A stretch of 64,000 bases of DNA from Dugong dugon (GCA_030035585.1 CM057466.1:114208182-114272181), one strand, 5' to 3'; counted from the stretch's first letter, positions 9,801 through 22,580 are shown. Notes: generated by a model from the sequence alone, not told the origin. Program-made: numbers and translations.

Positions 9801-11754
9801 GACTAGAAAAAAACTTGTTGCTGTTAAGTCAAATGGACTAGAGCCTCCTTTTTGTCTGTGATTTCATCGGGACATTTCTTCGTACTATGTATCTGGCTGA
9901 AATTGTCCTGTGGATTTGTTTTTAACTAATAAACTATTTACAGTAAAAAAGCAATTACTACTATTTCCAAAAGATGGATATAAAGATATAAACATCTTCA
10001 AACAAATTATCTAAAACTTTATTAGCATTATTTTTAAAAAACACTTAAATATGTTAAATTTTAAAACATAGCCAGATATAGAGCCACAATTAAATTTTAG
10101 AATATATTTTCAAAGTCAAGACATTTCAATGTTATATATTTTAACACTGATTAGGATCCTCACCTAAAAAATGGAAACTTTATTAATAAAACTAAAAGTA
10201 CCTCTAGATTTGCTTGATGAGTATTCCTTGAACACCTACTATGTGCTTGAAGAATCAGTATAAATTGGTTCTGAACCTTCTATGATGCTGTCTACCCTGT
10301 ATCTGAGTTCATCAGCACCCACAGAGCCTATTCACTGGCTTTGGGGGCCGGTCTAAGAAAGAGTCTGCATTTCCTAAATAGAAAGAGAAGAAAATTTTCC
10401 AAAAGAGTGACATGAAAGTTTAGGTTCGGAAATTGGGATATAGATTGGTTTCAACCACTTTAAAATGTCAAATTGAGCGAGAAGAAGATGCTTTCTTGAT
10501 GGAGAAGTGACTTTTTTCCTTAGTTTTATAAAATATTCCTACTTTGTCTACTTATTAGTCAGCAAAATGATGCAAAGATGGGAGTCTTTTTATAAACAAG
10601 AAATGCGAGGAATAACGTCTGTTTTAACCTGTCACCCTGGGTGGGCTTCTTGCATTCTTTCTTGTTTAGAAATGAAATAATATTGTTCCAAATGTGGCAA
10701 TTCTTTTTTATTCTTGAAATAAGCAAATAGTAAACTACAAAACAGAAAAAGATAAAGGCATAATTACTTCTTTCATTTATTCATACCATATTAATGTGAT
10801 ATAATTATCTAGTAAGCAGACATAATCTTATGAATATTCAACATAACCATAACACAAAGCTACAAAGTGGTTATTCTAATGAGCACATAATAAACAAAAA
10901 ACTTTAAAGCACGAAATAATTTTTCTATGTTTTAAAGTGACAAATCACTTAACATTTGAGAACTGGTGTGCCTCACAGTACAGTGACCCAATTAAGCACA
11001 AGAGGAAACATGGTTGAGTTTCTGGATTCTGTGGATGGATGTTATGATGAGTTGGAGGTGAAACATATGCTTTGTCTCAAAGGTAAGCAGGGAGACAGTG
11101 TATCACCTCCAAGTAGCCCCAAGAGCACTGGGTTAGCAAGTGGCTGGAGAACCTTCTGGCCCATCTCCATAGAGAAAGGTGGAGTACAGTAGAAACATGG
11201 AGTCCTTTGAAGTTCAACTAAGTGGTTGGACTTAGAGACCCAGACTCTTCTCCAGAAGTTCAGATAAATACTTGGCATCAGGGGTCCAGCCCGTAATTAT
11301 TAGAGAAGTTTACCTCTACTAGACAACAGCTACTCCACACAGGGGAGGCTCCAGGTGATAGTATGGGCACAAGAAGCAGGGATCTTCCTCCTGGGGGGAA
11401 AGGGGTTTAGAGCTCTGCAGTGAGCTCAGGGTTAGAACAGGGACTGTGAAATAGGAACCACCAGCCTGAGACTTCGGGTGGGGTGGGGGCCTCAGTCTTG
11501 CCATGGTATCTGGAATGCTGTAGCTCAGAAAACAATGGGGACTCTACTCTTCCTCCTGGAGATATTGTTTTGTGGAAGCTTCCAGACTAAGACAGACTAG
11601 GAAGAAAGACCCCGCGATCTACTTCTGATAAGTAGCCGATATGATCCTATGGATCACAGCACAGTCCTTTGCCTGTTACTTATTAGGGAGACACTCAAAA
11701 TACAAGATTAGGTACGATAAAAGTATGATCATTACCTTCACTACTGTTTAAAAT
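9801..11754. other. AT-rich single-copy stretch, no supported gene
   Basis: No family is recognised apart from a possible scrap of an L2/MIR 3' end at about 10220-10260 (aacacctactatgtgct). The 78-codon open frame at 10956-11192 contains caaaggtaag, which resembles a splice donor, but an overlapping frame of equal length runs on the other strand and no domain is present. Confidence 0.35.
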
Positions 11755-13110
11755 TTTACTGGAGGTATTACTAGAGGCAATATAATTAGATGAAAAGAAT
11801 CAATTAAACATATAAAAACTGGAATAGCAGAAGTAAAACTGTTCTCTTTTCAGAAGACACAATAGTATATCTGGAAAACACTAGAGAGTTCGTGATAGAA
11901 CTAACTGAAACAGTAAACAATTTCAGTAAGGTTGCAGGAAATATAACTAACATATAGAAATCAATATCTTTCATATACACAAAGAATTACAAAGGATATA
12001 ATGATAGCAAAAACTGCATTTATAATAGCATATTATATACCATAAAATATAACTATTATACCATAAAACTTAAGGAGCCCTGGTTGCACAGTAGTTAAGT
12101 GCTTGGCTGCTAACCTAAAGGTTGGTGGTTTGATCCCACCTATTGGCTCCATGGGAGAAAGACCTTGCCATCTGCTTCTGCAATAAACTTATTATTAATA
12201 ATGCTTAGTAATAAGCTTAAAAAGATATGTGTAAAATTCCTATAAATGAAACTTTAAAACATTCTGAAAGACACAAACATAGACTTGAACAAATAAATAA
12301 GTCGCTTTTTCTTGGATAATACAGGTCAACATTGTAAGGGTGCAATTCTCTCCAGTCAAAATCCCAATGTGCTTTTTTTTTAATGGAGCCCAACAAGTTG
12401 ATACAAATGTTCATGTGAAAACATAAACATGCAGGGGGAGCTAAGGAACACACTGACAAAGGAAAGCTGCAATGGGGCATCAGTCCCATCATACAGCCAA
12501 AAGCTCTGTAACTAAAACACTCTGGTTCTCGCACAGGAAGACATAGACCAAATGGTGCCACAGCATAGAAAATCCCAAAGTAAGTCTCATGTACATGTTG
12601 AGTTTTGCATAATATAAAAGTGGCATCTCAAATTGCTGCGGCAAAGATATTTTTGGTTTGTTTTATTCTTTTTAATAAATGGTTCATGGTCAGCTGGGTA
12701 GCCATTCAAAGAAAGATAAATTTATTTCTCTACCTCCCATTATACACAAGAATAAACTCTACATGGAATCCAAATGTAACAGATAACATCATGAATAAGC
12801 TAGAAGATACGGGTGAATTCCTCGGTTGTGGTAGTACAGGGAAAGACTTTCTAACTCTGAATAAAAATCTAGATGCAATAAAAGATTCAAGATATGAAAA
12901 TATTGATACATTTGACTAAACTTTAAAAGAGAGAGAGAATAAAAAGAACAAGAAGAAAAAAACATTTGCATGGGATAAAAAAAACACCTTTAGGTTTTCA
13001 TCAAAAGACACCTGACAAAATGGAACACAGTCTTTGCAACATATCATAGACAAAGGGCTAAGATCACTAACAGATAAAGAACGCCAACACTACCTTCAGG
13101 GCCAGAATAT
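11755..13110 (+). mobile_element. L1 ORF2 fragment, sense, broken by a SINE
   Basis: The order matches L1 ORF2 downstream of the RT core. It runs from actggaatagcagaagtaaa, aactgttctcttttcagaag, aacaatttcagtaaggttgc, through ctctccagtcaaaatcccaa, to cacctgacaaaatggaac and caaagggctaagatcac. There are stops in all frames. An AfroSINE interrupts it at 12072-12186. The RT motif corresponding to FADD reads SEDT, so it is inactive. Confidence 0.7.
12072..12186 (+). mobile_element. AfroSINE, 3'-truncated
   Basis: The head (ggagccctggttgcacagta) and B-box-like ggtggtttgatcccacc are followed by gagaaagaccttgccatctg, the insert typical of the longer AfroSINE variant. The sequence then stops without the RTE-like tail. 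It lies inside L1 ORF2 sequence. Confidence 0.8.
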
Positions 13111-13139
13111 AAAACTACCACTTTGTATGGCCCAGTACC

Positions 13140-13480
13140 TCCTGATATCAACATTGTTGTCAGTTGCCCTCAAGTCTGCTCTGATTCAGTGACTTTACAT
13201 ATAACAGAATGGGATATTTCTTGGTCCTGCACCATCTCTGTGATCCTTGGTATGCATGTGTCCATTGTTGAGGCTATTGTGTCAATCCATCTCATGGACA
13301 TCAGTGTAGATTTAGCTTATCTTTCCATCAGAAGACAGTGTTCCTTGGTCTATCCAAACTTCGCAGGTCTGTCTAAATGCCCTGGAAGGCCAGCCTACCA
13401 CCTCAGCATACGTCACAGATCCATCCAAACCAGAAGCAGTGGTGTCTACGTGTAGGAACTTGGAGTGTGGACTAGGGGTG
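13140..13480 (-). mobile_element. Diverged RTE-tailed element, antisense
   Basis: ttgttgtcagttgccctcaa, gactttacatataacagaat, ttggtcctgcaccatctctg and ttgtgtcaatccatctcatg follow the RTE 3'-end complement, with about the divergence of the composite SINE at 49.1 kb. The downstream half to about 13480 is less certain. The 110-codon open frame across it is spurious. Confidence 0.55.
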
Positions 13481-13569
13481 AGCAGTTTGGGGATTCATGT
13501 GGCTTTGCTGTTCCATGTGGAGGATGTCTGTTTGAAACCATCCTCAGAAGGAGAGGCGGTACAGATAGT

Positions 13570-13805
13570 GTTTTAAAGTGCTACCCGTGAAGCTACACTC
13601 TCTGGGCTCAAATCACCACTGTGTGACTTTAGGCAAATTATGTAACCTAACCCTCGGTTTCTTTATCTATAAAGAGAGGAAAATAATAATACTTACCTCA
13701 TAGGGGCTTTTGCATATGAAATAATTTAATACATATAAAGCATTTGGAAGAGTACCTAGTGTAAAACCAGCACAGAATAACATTAGCTGTTATTGATTAG
13801 GGTTA
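13570..13805 (+). mobile_element. MIR SINE
   Basis: ctgtgtgactttaggcaaat, cctcggtttctttatctata and aataataatacttacctcat, then catataaagcatttgg and acattagctgttattgatta, are in MIR core order and orientation. It is an ancient tRNA-derived, L2-mobilised SINE. Confidence 0.75.
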
Positions 13806-14849
13806 TTATTGTCATTATAAAATTTTTTAAAAATATTATATGTGAACTTGAGAAAATTTGAGCTATACAGAAAAAAAGCATTAAAACAATTTAAAAATTC
13901 TTTCCAATATGGAATCACTTAATCTTTTTCCTTTGAGTCAATTTACTCCTTAAAAACCTGCTTAAAATACAACCGAGTGTGCAATCCACACTTGTCTGCA
14001 AAGACCTCCTGGGAACAGAGACTGTCTTATTCATCTTTTCGTCCCCAAGCCTAGCACCACACTCAACTGAACAATAGCACAGACTAATGGAAGTTTGAAG
14101 ATAAGATGTATGTGAATAAATGCAACCCTATTGCACTATAAAAATCTATGTCTGTGAAATAGTATATGAAGTTGGGTTCAATAAACATGAGTGTATATCA
14201 CATTGAAAGTTGTACAGTGAGGTTGTGATGTAACATCTAAGTCCATATTGAAATTATGAGCCAATAGCAGTTAAAGAACTTAGCTTTCTCCAGGTTTTTC
14301 AGCCCTCCACCCCCCTTTAATCTTTGCTTTAGTTCTGTGACTCCTGCAAATGCTTATTGTGCCTCACATCTCTCCATTTCTTAAAGTAGCCTGTACTCTG
14401 AGGGACACATTTTTATTTTAGAAATTTGTAACATTGGCGGGAAAGTCTTGAGCTTTCTAAACTTTAAGCACTAAGACTTCACTAACTGGAGCATATTTCT
14501 ATAATTCTAGTGTTTCTAGTTTTATTTGGAGAACTAAATTTTCTGTGGTGCGAATGCATAAGGTTTGCACTTCTTCCTTATATTCTCCTCCAGGTGCCTG
14601 CTGATGCCACCTGTTACTTAGTGAATGGCTTCTCGGTAGGGAAGACTGACATTTCCTTAAAACCCTGTGATGTTGATTATTTTTATGAATTTAGAAATTC
14701 AGAAAAATACTTAGAAGAAAAAAAATATGTGTATAGTCCCGCTGCCCCAGATAACTCACTGTGGATATATTAATGTATTTATTTGGTAATATATTCACTA
14801 TGGTGATTATTTTTTTCACAAAATTCAGATATAAGTAATATAAAGGCAA
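13806..14849. other. Unassigned AT-rich stretch
   Basis: No repeat is recognised. The 87-codon open frame at 14510-14773 has no upstream exon signals that I can defend and no known domain. Confidence 0.35.
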
Positions 14850-15890
14850 AATTTTCCCAGATATTCCTGGAGAGTATAAATTTTAATGGCTGCATAATAT
14901 TTCACCTACTAGATAATACTACAATAGATTTTATCATTCTCTTTTGTTGGCATAGAAGTTGTTTCCAACTTTTTCCATTATAAATGTACTGTGATTAAAA
15001 CTTCTGTACATAAATTTTTGTGTTGCTTATCTGAGTTGTTCCTGAGGGTAAAGTACATGTTGAACACTTTGAAGGGTTTTGAGTCATAGTTCCGAATTGT
15101 CCTCCTACAAATTTGTGACAATTCATATTCCCTTCAGTCACTAAATGATGATCCATTTCACTGTAACATTGTTGACACTGGTATTATAATTTATTTAAAT
15201 CTCAGCCGACTTTATTGGTAAATAAAGATAATGCATTAGAGTAATTGCCATTTACTTATTAGATTGAAGCTTTTTGCATGCGTCGATGGCGATTTGTATC
15301 ACTTTTCTTTGGATGGCCTGTAAATGTCTATCATCCATTTTGCTATTTAACTGTTTTGAGTGATTTGTAAGTAGCTGTCTAAAATATGGAAATAGTAACC
15401 CTTTATCATATAGATTAAAATTTGTATCTTTTTTTTGGAAACTTTAAATTTTGTTTACAGTGTTTATGACAAATGTTTTAACATTTGCTACACTACGTGC
15501 ATGCATCTCTTTTGCTTTTATAGTTTCTTCAATTGCTTGTATATATAAAATGTATTTACTATTTACATGCACAAAGAATATTTTCTCCATAATATTATTT
15601 TTCAATCCTGATCTTTAATCCGCATGGACATTATTTTAGAGCATGATGTGAGGTAAGGATTTAACCTTTTTTTTTCCATTAGGTAACCAATTTTATCAGA
15701 AATAATTATTGAATTATCCTCTCTTCTATTGATTTGCAATACTAATTAATTTATATGTATAATGTTTCTATAAAATGAGACCAGATTCTGGATTGTCTAT
15801 TTTCATTTATTTATTTATTCTTTCTACTAGTACTTCAGTATTTTACCTATTGGAGTTTTACATTACTTTTCATACTTTTTTCTTATGAAA
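14850..15890 (-). mobile_element. Old L1 (L1M class) ORF2 fragment, antisense
   Basis: Complement-strand L1 landmarks appear in order: tggctgcataatatttcacc, gttgtttccaacttttt, gtactgtgattaaaacttct, cttttctttggatggcctgt, catcctttatcatat-like at 15400, attaggtaaccaattttatc and tagaccagattctggattg-like at 15780. It is heavily diverged with no frame. Confidence 0.6.
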
Positions 15891-15899
15891 ATGGTAGCT

Positions 15900-16080
15900 T
15901 TAGTGCATGTATTGTACAAAATATAGAAAATACAGAGGCAGGACAAAGAAAATAAAAACCACCTATTATCTTGCCACAAGAGGTAATCATATTTATTATT
16001 TTAATGTATAACCTTTCAGAACTTTTTGCCATCTGTGTTCTACTTATTCACTTAGGTGTTTAATTTCTTATAAAGTGAGT
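15900..16080 (-). mobile_element. Old L1/HAL1-like 3' fragment, antisense
   Basis: acaaagaaaataaaaaccac, ctattatcttgccacaag and ttattttaatgtataacctttcag resemble the complement of an L1ME/HAL1 3' segment. Short and diverged. Confidence 0.4.
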
Positions 16081-18650
16081 TCAAGTGATACGTAACCTAC
16101 ACTTTTTTTTTTACTGAGGCATTGCTACTACTTTCCAGGCTATACAGACTCTTTTACTCTCTCTCTCTTTCTTGCTATCTCTCTCACTCTTTCTCTCTCA
16201 AGCCCTCTTGGCTTTTGGTAAGTCCATCTTGTGCTGGGTTCCATAAAGCCATCTCTCTGGCTTGCAGAAATTTCTGACTCTATGATATTCCTTGTACCTC
16301 ACTCACAAACAACCCTCATCCCAGGAATTAGCTTTCAAAATTGTTTTGTTTGATTGTTCCTCACTTCTTTCTAATTAATGTTCTCTACAGAAGAACTTCC
16401 TCGTGCTAGATTGTGTTGGTCCAGCGGATGCCAAACAAACCAGTCCGTATTAAGGACTCCTTTCATCTTATATAACAGCTCGCTCCTAGAATCTAGCTAT
16501 TCAGTGTTAGAGAAGAATTACAAAGTGGGCCATAAAACTTAATTGTAATTTGTTTTTTTTTAAATATGAAGTGCTTTAGATATGAGACCAATAGGACATC
16601 AGAAGTTGTATAATGGGAAAATTACTGTATCTCTTGTAAAAGCACCTTTGTAAACCGGGGCGGCTTCTCATCAGGAGCCGCTGAGCTCGGGAAAGGTCAG
16701 GAAGCTCATTCTCATCTCATCTCAGGCAATAAAGGGATATAAGCACAGCAAGCCCTGCAAATGCCCACCACAATGTTTGCATAAATGTATAGCGACATGA
16801 GAACTGAAATGTAAATATTCAGTATTTATTGTGAAAGAAGATGGTTTATTTAATGTGTCAAGACCTGCTGAGAGAAAAAGAGAGAGAGAACACTTACTAA
16901 AATATGTAAACTTTTGCAATGTGCCTACATGGCTAACGATTAAACAGGCTATTCCAATAGCCACCATGTGCACAATCACAGCGAATTTAAAACTATCCCC
17001 AAAGGAATCCTCCTGGGAGTGTTTAGGTCTACAATTACAGTAAATGAAGATTCAGAATTAGCAAAAGCATTTCACTTAATTAGAAGCAGTAAATAGGTAC
17101 TGCTGGGTGTACAGTAGTGTGTGCACCAACATGAGAAAAATAGCTGCTCCTGAAATTTCATTTACTAGTTTTTTTGTTTACTTTGCTTATGTTTAGAATA
17201 CTATTTATGCATCACCCAATTAAAATATAAAACCAGATATAGATAATAATAGCAAATATCTTTGTCTTAAAGTGTGTGTGAGTGTGATTTTCAGAATTAT
17301 TTCCATGCCATCAGCCTGGTTTGAATAGCCATAAAATTTATGAAAATTTAAGTAGAAATGACCTGAAACTGAGTACCTGCAGGAATTCGAAGAAATGCTG
17401 GTTTTACAGAGCGCATCATAGATTTATGTCTCGTCTACTTCCTTCTTTTGCCGTCATTTTCAAGCTGTCATTTACTAACTCTGATGATTTTCAGTGTTAA
17501 TCAAGATTCCTCCGTCCGAGTTTAGTACAGGGCCGACAGAATCCCTAATTGAATTTCCAGAAAAGAAAGGCTAAGCGGGGAGGCTGAAAAGAGAAAAAGA
17601 AGGGAGAGAGGAGGAGAGACAGAGCCAGAGAGAAGGAGAAATTGATGACAAAGATGTTTCTGTCAGAGCTTTCAGAGACAGCCAGCAAGATCTGTGTGGT
17701 TTTACATTACCATCCTGTGCTTATAATGATCTTCTTAAAAGATGTGTGTCTTGAGTATTTGAATGGAAAGTCCTCAAATGAAGGCAGGTCATTCAAACAC
17801 GGCTTCCTTCTTAAAGGCAAATATTTGAATATTTCTAAAACTCTGTCACTGTTGACTGTGACCTCAGCAAATCTGCTAAGGGAACTTAGGCCCGATGAAG
17901 TTGTCCTCGAAGTCAGCAACCCTGAGTATGATCCTCTAAGAAGATTTGGCACCACCCTTACTTATATCTTTTTTGCTTCTGATTCCGTTATCTAAATTCT
18001 TTTCGATTTCAAATATCACATCTCAGTGTATCAGGATAAGCTGTCACACCACTTTCTTGACGTGTCTTGATATAAGTTTGAAAGCAGATGGCAAGTAAAC
18101 AAAATCAATAAATAACACATTTAATTATCCCAATCCTCAACTAAATAATGAAAATATTTTATTCCTTAGGTCACATGTACTTTCCTTGGGTTAGTGTTTA
18201 GTTAAATAGGTAACTGCAAGATCCAATGCCTTGAATGTCTGCACGAGTATTGATCTCCCAGGTCTTTGTCACAGAAGTCAGAATTAGAAATTGTATGATA
18301 ACAACTGTTCTCCTTGTAGTTGTCACTAAAGTCCTAAAAAAATAATATACTATCTTCTAAACCAAGAGAATTATTTTCATCTAAAGTACATCTATCACAT
18401 AATAGAGATAAAAAGTGAACAAGAAAGAGAAGTAGTATGTGCATAGAAATTAAAAATGTAAGAATTCCCACTTCTCTATTCTACAATATATTACCTCTAG
18501 GACTATGTACAATAATGAAGTTTTACTTTATGGTACAAATTGAAAAGGTGAAGATGGCTTTGGAGATAATTTGTTCTATAATTTTACTTTTCCAAAGTGA
18601 AAATCAAGATATTTCAACCTGACAAAGTAAGAACAATTATTTCAAGCAGG
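16081..18650. other. Single-copy block, candidate conserved non-coding DNA
   Basis: A pyrimidine tract lies at about 16152-16200 and a purine tract at about 17580-17640. Otherwise no repeats are recognised. The stretch 16630-17080 has a composition typical of deeply conserved enhancers. The 117-codon open frame at 17642-17995 is unbroken but matches nothing I know and overlaps an 82-codon frame on the other strand. Confidence 0.4.
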
Positions 18651-18850
18651 GTGGAAAACTGAAGCCCTAAAGCCTAATTTGGCCTCCCACATGCTTTGTA
18701 AATAAAGTTTTATTGGAACACAGCCATGCTCATCATTGACATATGGTGTGTGCGTCACTGCTTTTGTGCTACACCAGCAGCATTAAGTAGTTGCAACAGA
18801 GATGTATGACCTGCAAAGTCTAAAATATTTAATCTCTGGCCCTTCACAGA
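18651..18850. mobile_element. Probable hAT-type non-autonomous DNA element (MER class)
   Basis: taaataaagttttattggaa, cacagccatgctcatc, gcagcattaagtagttgcaa, cagagatgtatgacctgcaa and agtctaaaatatttaatctc follow a widely dispersed mammalian element remembered as a MER DNA transposon. The exact family name and orientation were not resolved. Confidence 0.5.
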
Positions 18851-21241
18851 AGAAACTTGCCAGTTTCTGGTTTTGTGTGTTTACTCTCCTGAACAATTGG
18901 GAACACATGGTTGTGACAACTCTACCTTCCCCGATAGAGTTGCAGCAAGAGTAACTAATGGAAGAGGATATAGTACAGAAACAAATGTCTTCTTCTGCAA
19001 CCACAATAACATCACAAGTAAAGTAGCTGCCCATGAGACCCTACCTGCTACAAGAGATCTTACAAAGTGCTTTTCAAACACCATCGCCTTCAAGTAGGCA
19101 CACCTATGAGACTATATTTTGCATGAGAAAATGAGGCCAGAGAAGGTAAAGACTTGTCTACAACCTGTTAGTCTTAGACCTGAGTCTCAAAAACTGGGCC
19201 GTAACCACGCTGGGTCTCCGGGTCTGTGATTCTAATGTTTTCTGAGATATACTAGAAAACAAAATCATACCCCTTAGTAAAACATATACTCTCAGTCTGA
19301 TGAAAGGAAAATTAGAATTGCAATTTTCTTCTTGGGGGCACTCTTCAACCTAACGTGGATTTACTCTGCCATCACAATATACGGCAGTACGTAGCTGAGA
19401 GGCCTGCAGAATTTTTACTCTTAACTAAGCATGCAAGATGAGTACCAAAATCATTACATTTATGTGTTTTTAATGGCTTGTCTGGGTTTTGTTTTGTCCA
19501 TAGCTAGTGATTGAGCTGAGTGCCAGCCAAGTTTTTTAGAATCCACACAGCTCTGTTGCAACATAATAATCTGACAATACCAAGGGCTTTTGCCATTCCC
19601 GTAGGTTATTTTTTTTGAGTCTAACAATACATCAGCATAACAATCAGCCTGCTGGGTTATGTTCTTCCCAACCATTCCCTTGTGTTAGAATGCAGTGCTC
19701 ACTGAGGTCCATGGTTACCTCACAAATCACCCAGCCTCCTGCAGACAGAGGAGAGGGTGAGTGGGGAAGACACACCAGGCTTAGTGTCACCTAAAAAGAC
19801 TGTTTTTGGTCTTTCAATGGAAGTGAAGTAGATTCTTCCCCTTTCTGCTTTTTGTATTTTTCTGGTGAAAGCCCTTTGATATTGTTGCTTAAGCAAATAC
19901 ATTTTGTAACTATTACTTTTTGTTGTTGTTGTTAACGGAATCAAAACATATCTGACTGTATGCTTACAGCATACAGCCTTTGACATAGAAAAGATGAAAC
20001 CAGATCAACCCTTCAGTTGGCAGAACTAGGGAATTTGAAACCATTTCCACTTACTAGAAAATAAACTTCTTGACCACAAATACCAGTTAATGATTCCTTC
20101 TTTCAACAGCTCTCAGATTTTCATCGAGTTTTATTAACCATGGTGTTTCTGCAATAAACTTTTACAATCTCAAAGTCAATTTTGATGGAAATCTAAAATT
20201 AAACATGTTTTATTTAGTCATTTCAAAATATGAAAGGTCTTCTTATTTGCCTGTTAAAGAAAATACGTTGGTAAGAACTTATGGAAAAATAATAGTAAGT
20301 AAATTAAAAGAAATATTCTGGGATTTTAGTACTAGGATACAACTTTTTTTCTAACTATACATATATTTAATTTTTTTTAAAACTAGGCATTCATATATTT
20401 GAAATGTGAACGTTAAAAATTAAAAAAAAAGGGTTTCCAAATTTCTTACTAAAGGAATAATTATTGTTTTGAATATGTGTAAGGCATTTTGCTACATACA
20501 TTTAACCATAAAGATATCATCTACAGGCTGGTAGGAAGTGCATGGTTTTTCCTGGTGGAGGTAACGTTTTCTGAAATCTGCATTACTTCCTTACTTCGTC
20601 ACACATAATGAATTGTCTGCCTCTCAGCCTATCAGAAGAGGAAAGCAAACTCGTGGGTGTTCCTTGGATTGGAGATGAGCAGCCCCAGAATTCTGGGATT
20701 CTGGAGCAGATGGGATCAGCAGAATGACAGCTACTCTTTTTTTTTAAATAATGTGGCCAGCAGCTCTTATCTGTGAAAACAATTCTTAGAAAAAAGATAG
20801 GATATGGAAGCTGTGTATGAATATGCTTCAACACCTACAGTTGTATAAGTCAAATGAAGACAAGCTCTCCAACTTGTAAACACACACAGGAGTGGGAACA
20901 CTATTTCAGATGGAAAACAAACAAGATATAACTGGCAGATTTGGAAAAGAGTATGTCACGCGTCTATGCACCAAAAAGTAGTTGATAGAAATGCTATTAT
21001 AGAATTCGTGGGACAAGTAATGAGTCTTCTTTATTACCATTACAAAAAAATATTGTTACATATAAAAACTTATGGAAGCATTTTTGGAAATTGATTCAGT
21101 TTTCCCTCAGATTTGATATAGTCCAGTACAAAAGAAAAGAAGAGTAACATGTTAAAAAAGAAATATATATATACCATAGTAGAGTGGGTGGTTTGTGATT
21201 TTTCTTTGTAATGTGATTTATATTTATATAAGTATTTATAA
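18851..21241. other. Unassigned, mostly single-copy
   Basis: No gene is seen. A MIR-like scrap is possible at about 19105-19215. Open frames here occur in antisense pairs (for example 18873-19097) and carry no domain. Confidence 0.35.
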
Positions 21242-21376
21242 ACATACTCTTTGCGTGTATGTATACATATACACATACACATACATACAGATAGATATGT
21301 ATACACAATACATAATACACTAAATGTGTGCATATATATATGCATGTGTGTGTGTGTGTGTGCGTGTGTATACACA
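21242..21376. repeat. Alternating purine-pyrimidine tract (TG/CA/TA)
   Basis: About 130 bp of mixed (ta), (ca) and (tg) steps ending in a (tg) run followed by tgtgtatacacac. It abuts an AfroSINE at 21392. It has Z-DNA-type composition and produces spurious His/Thr-rich open frames. Confidence 0.75.
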
Positions 21377-21391
21377 CGTAATGCTGATGCT

Positions 21392-21546
21392 GGAGCCCTG
21401 GTGGCGCTGTAGTTAAGAGCTGGGCTGCTAACCAAAAGGTCAGCTGTTCAAATCTACCAGCTGCTCCTTGGAAACCCTGTGGGGCAGTTCAACTCTGTCC
21501 TATAAGGTCGCTATGAGGTGCAAGCCACTCAATGGCAATGGGTTTA
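21392..21546 (+). mobile_element. AfroSINE, full length
   Basis: ggagccctggtggcgctgta head, caaaaggtcagctgttcaaa B-box region, ctgctccttggaaaccctgt body, and tctgtcctataaggtcgcta tail. Flanks taatgctgatgct and taatgataacgct agree at 10 of 13 positions, a decayed TSD. Confidence 0.9.
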
Positions 21547-22050
21547 ATGATAACGCTTTAGCTTTGTTAGATTTTTTTGAGAATTTTTTTCTAACAATTA
21601 AAATCTGATTGAAGTGCCTTCATCAATCTAGGATAAGCTTCAAATAATGTCATGGGATTGAGATTTGGAAAAATCAGTTCCAACATTGTTTTTCCTTTTT
21701 TACCATTGGCAAATTACACAGTTTTACTTTAAGTTGAATGATTTAAAGTGCTTTTCAAAATAGATATCAGTCTTATTTGTAACTTCTATGGAAAAGTTGT
21801 AAAATATTACCTATTAATCTATGTGGATTAACAAAAGGTTTTTATGTATATTTCAAACATTAAAGAAAACTTCAACTAGTAGAAATAAGTGTTAAATCAG
21901 GGAAGTTTTGTGACCTATTATTTCATTTTTGAAGCATTTTTGATAGGTGTCAGGCACATGTGGGTGACTGTTTTCCAATAGCGTCTCTGAATGGCTAATT
22001 CCCTCTTCATTGTTTTCAGTATATTATACTTTCAAGTGCCCCACCTTTCT
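21547..22050. other. Unassigned AT-rich stretch
   Basis: No repeat or gene recognised. Confidence 0.35.
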
Positions 22051-22580
22051 ATGCATTCTCTGCTGTCCAGCTCCAAAAGTGCCCGGCTAGTGCAGGCTGG
22101 CTGGTGCAGGCTGACAGTCCACATCCCCCCTGAGAGCAGGGGGCAGCCGTGTGCTACTCCAGCTGCAGCAGTCTCCCGTCTTTTGCTTTCCTTCTGTTGT
22201 TTCAGGCAGGCCGGGTTTGTTCTGACCACTGGTGAGGCTGCCTCTTTGTCTGGGTCCCCAGCAAAACGAGTGTGCGTGGGGACTCTCCTCTTCCTCGTCC
22301 AGGTCTCCTGGAACACCACCTGCTTACAGATGCAAGACTGACTAAACCACAAACACAGGATTTGGAGATGATTTTATTCCTAGAGCAAAGCATGGCCAGC
22401 ACAGCCTCAGGCACCTGTAGGGTCCCAGGAAGACCTGTGGGTCCAGGAGCATCCCAAGCCCAGAGGCTGCCGGCAGCAATGGAGCTGGCTCCGTGGGCAC
22501 TAGATGGCAGTGTACACCCCGGGATGCAAAGCACACCCACCCTCCCAGCAGCTTCCCCTGCATCAGAATGGATGTGGTAG
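22051..22580. other. Moderately GC-rich island of single-copy DNA
   Basis: This is the most GC-rich stretch of the window, though not a CpG island. Several overlapping open frames (up to 139 codons) run on both strands at once, as expected from GC-rich sequence poor in stop codons. None has a known domain. It contains the CTCF-like site at 22498-22512. Confidence 0.45.
22498..22512 (+). promoter_or_regulatory. Candidate CTCF binding site
   Basis: cactagatggcagtg fits the CTCF core CA(C/G)(C/T)AG(A/G)(G/T)GGC(A/G) at every core position after the first C. It lies in a GC-rich single-copy patch and outside recognised repeats. Confidence 0.5.

Noticed and set aside
10956-11192. Open frame containing a donor-like caaaggtaag
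   Set aside because: A single short match to a donor, no acceptor, and an equally long antisense frame.
13123-13455. 110-codon plus-strand frame
   Set aside because: It runs antisense through an RTE-tailed element.
17642-17995. 117-codon plus-strand open frame in repeat-free DNA
   Set aside because: It is unbroken, but there is no known family, no flanking splice signals I can defend, and a competing antisense frame. Left as unsupported pending conservation data.
21392-21470. tRNA-like head with A- and B-box regions, possible tRNA gene
   Set aside because: It is the head of an AfroSINE: it continues into the SINE body and tail, and cannot fold as a full cloverleaf. The same holds for the other SINE heads.
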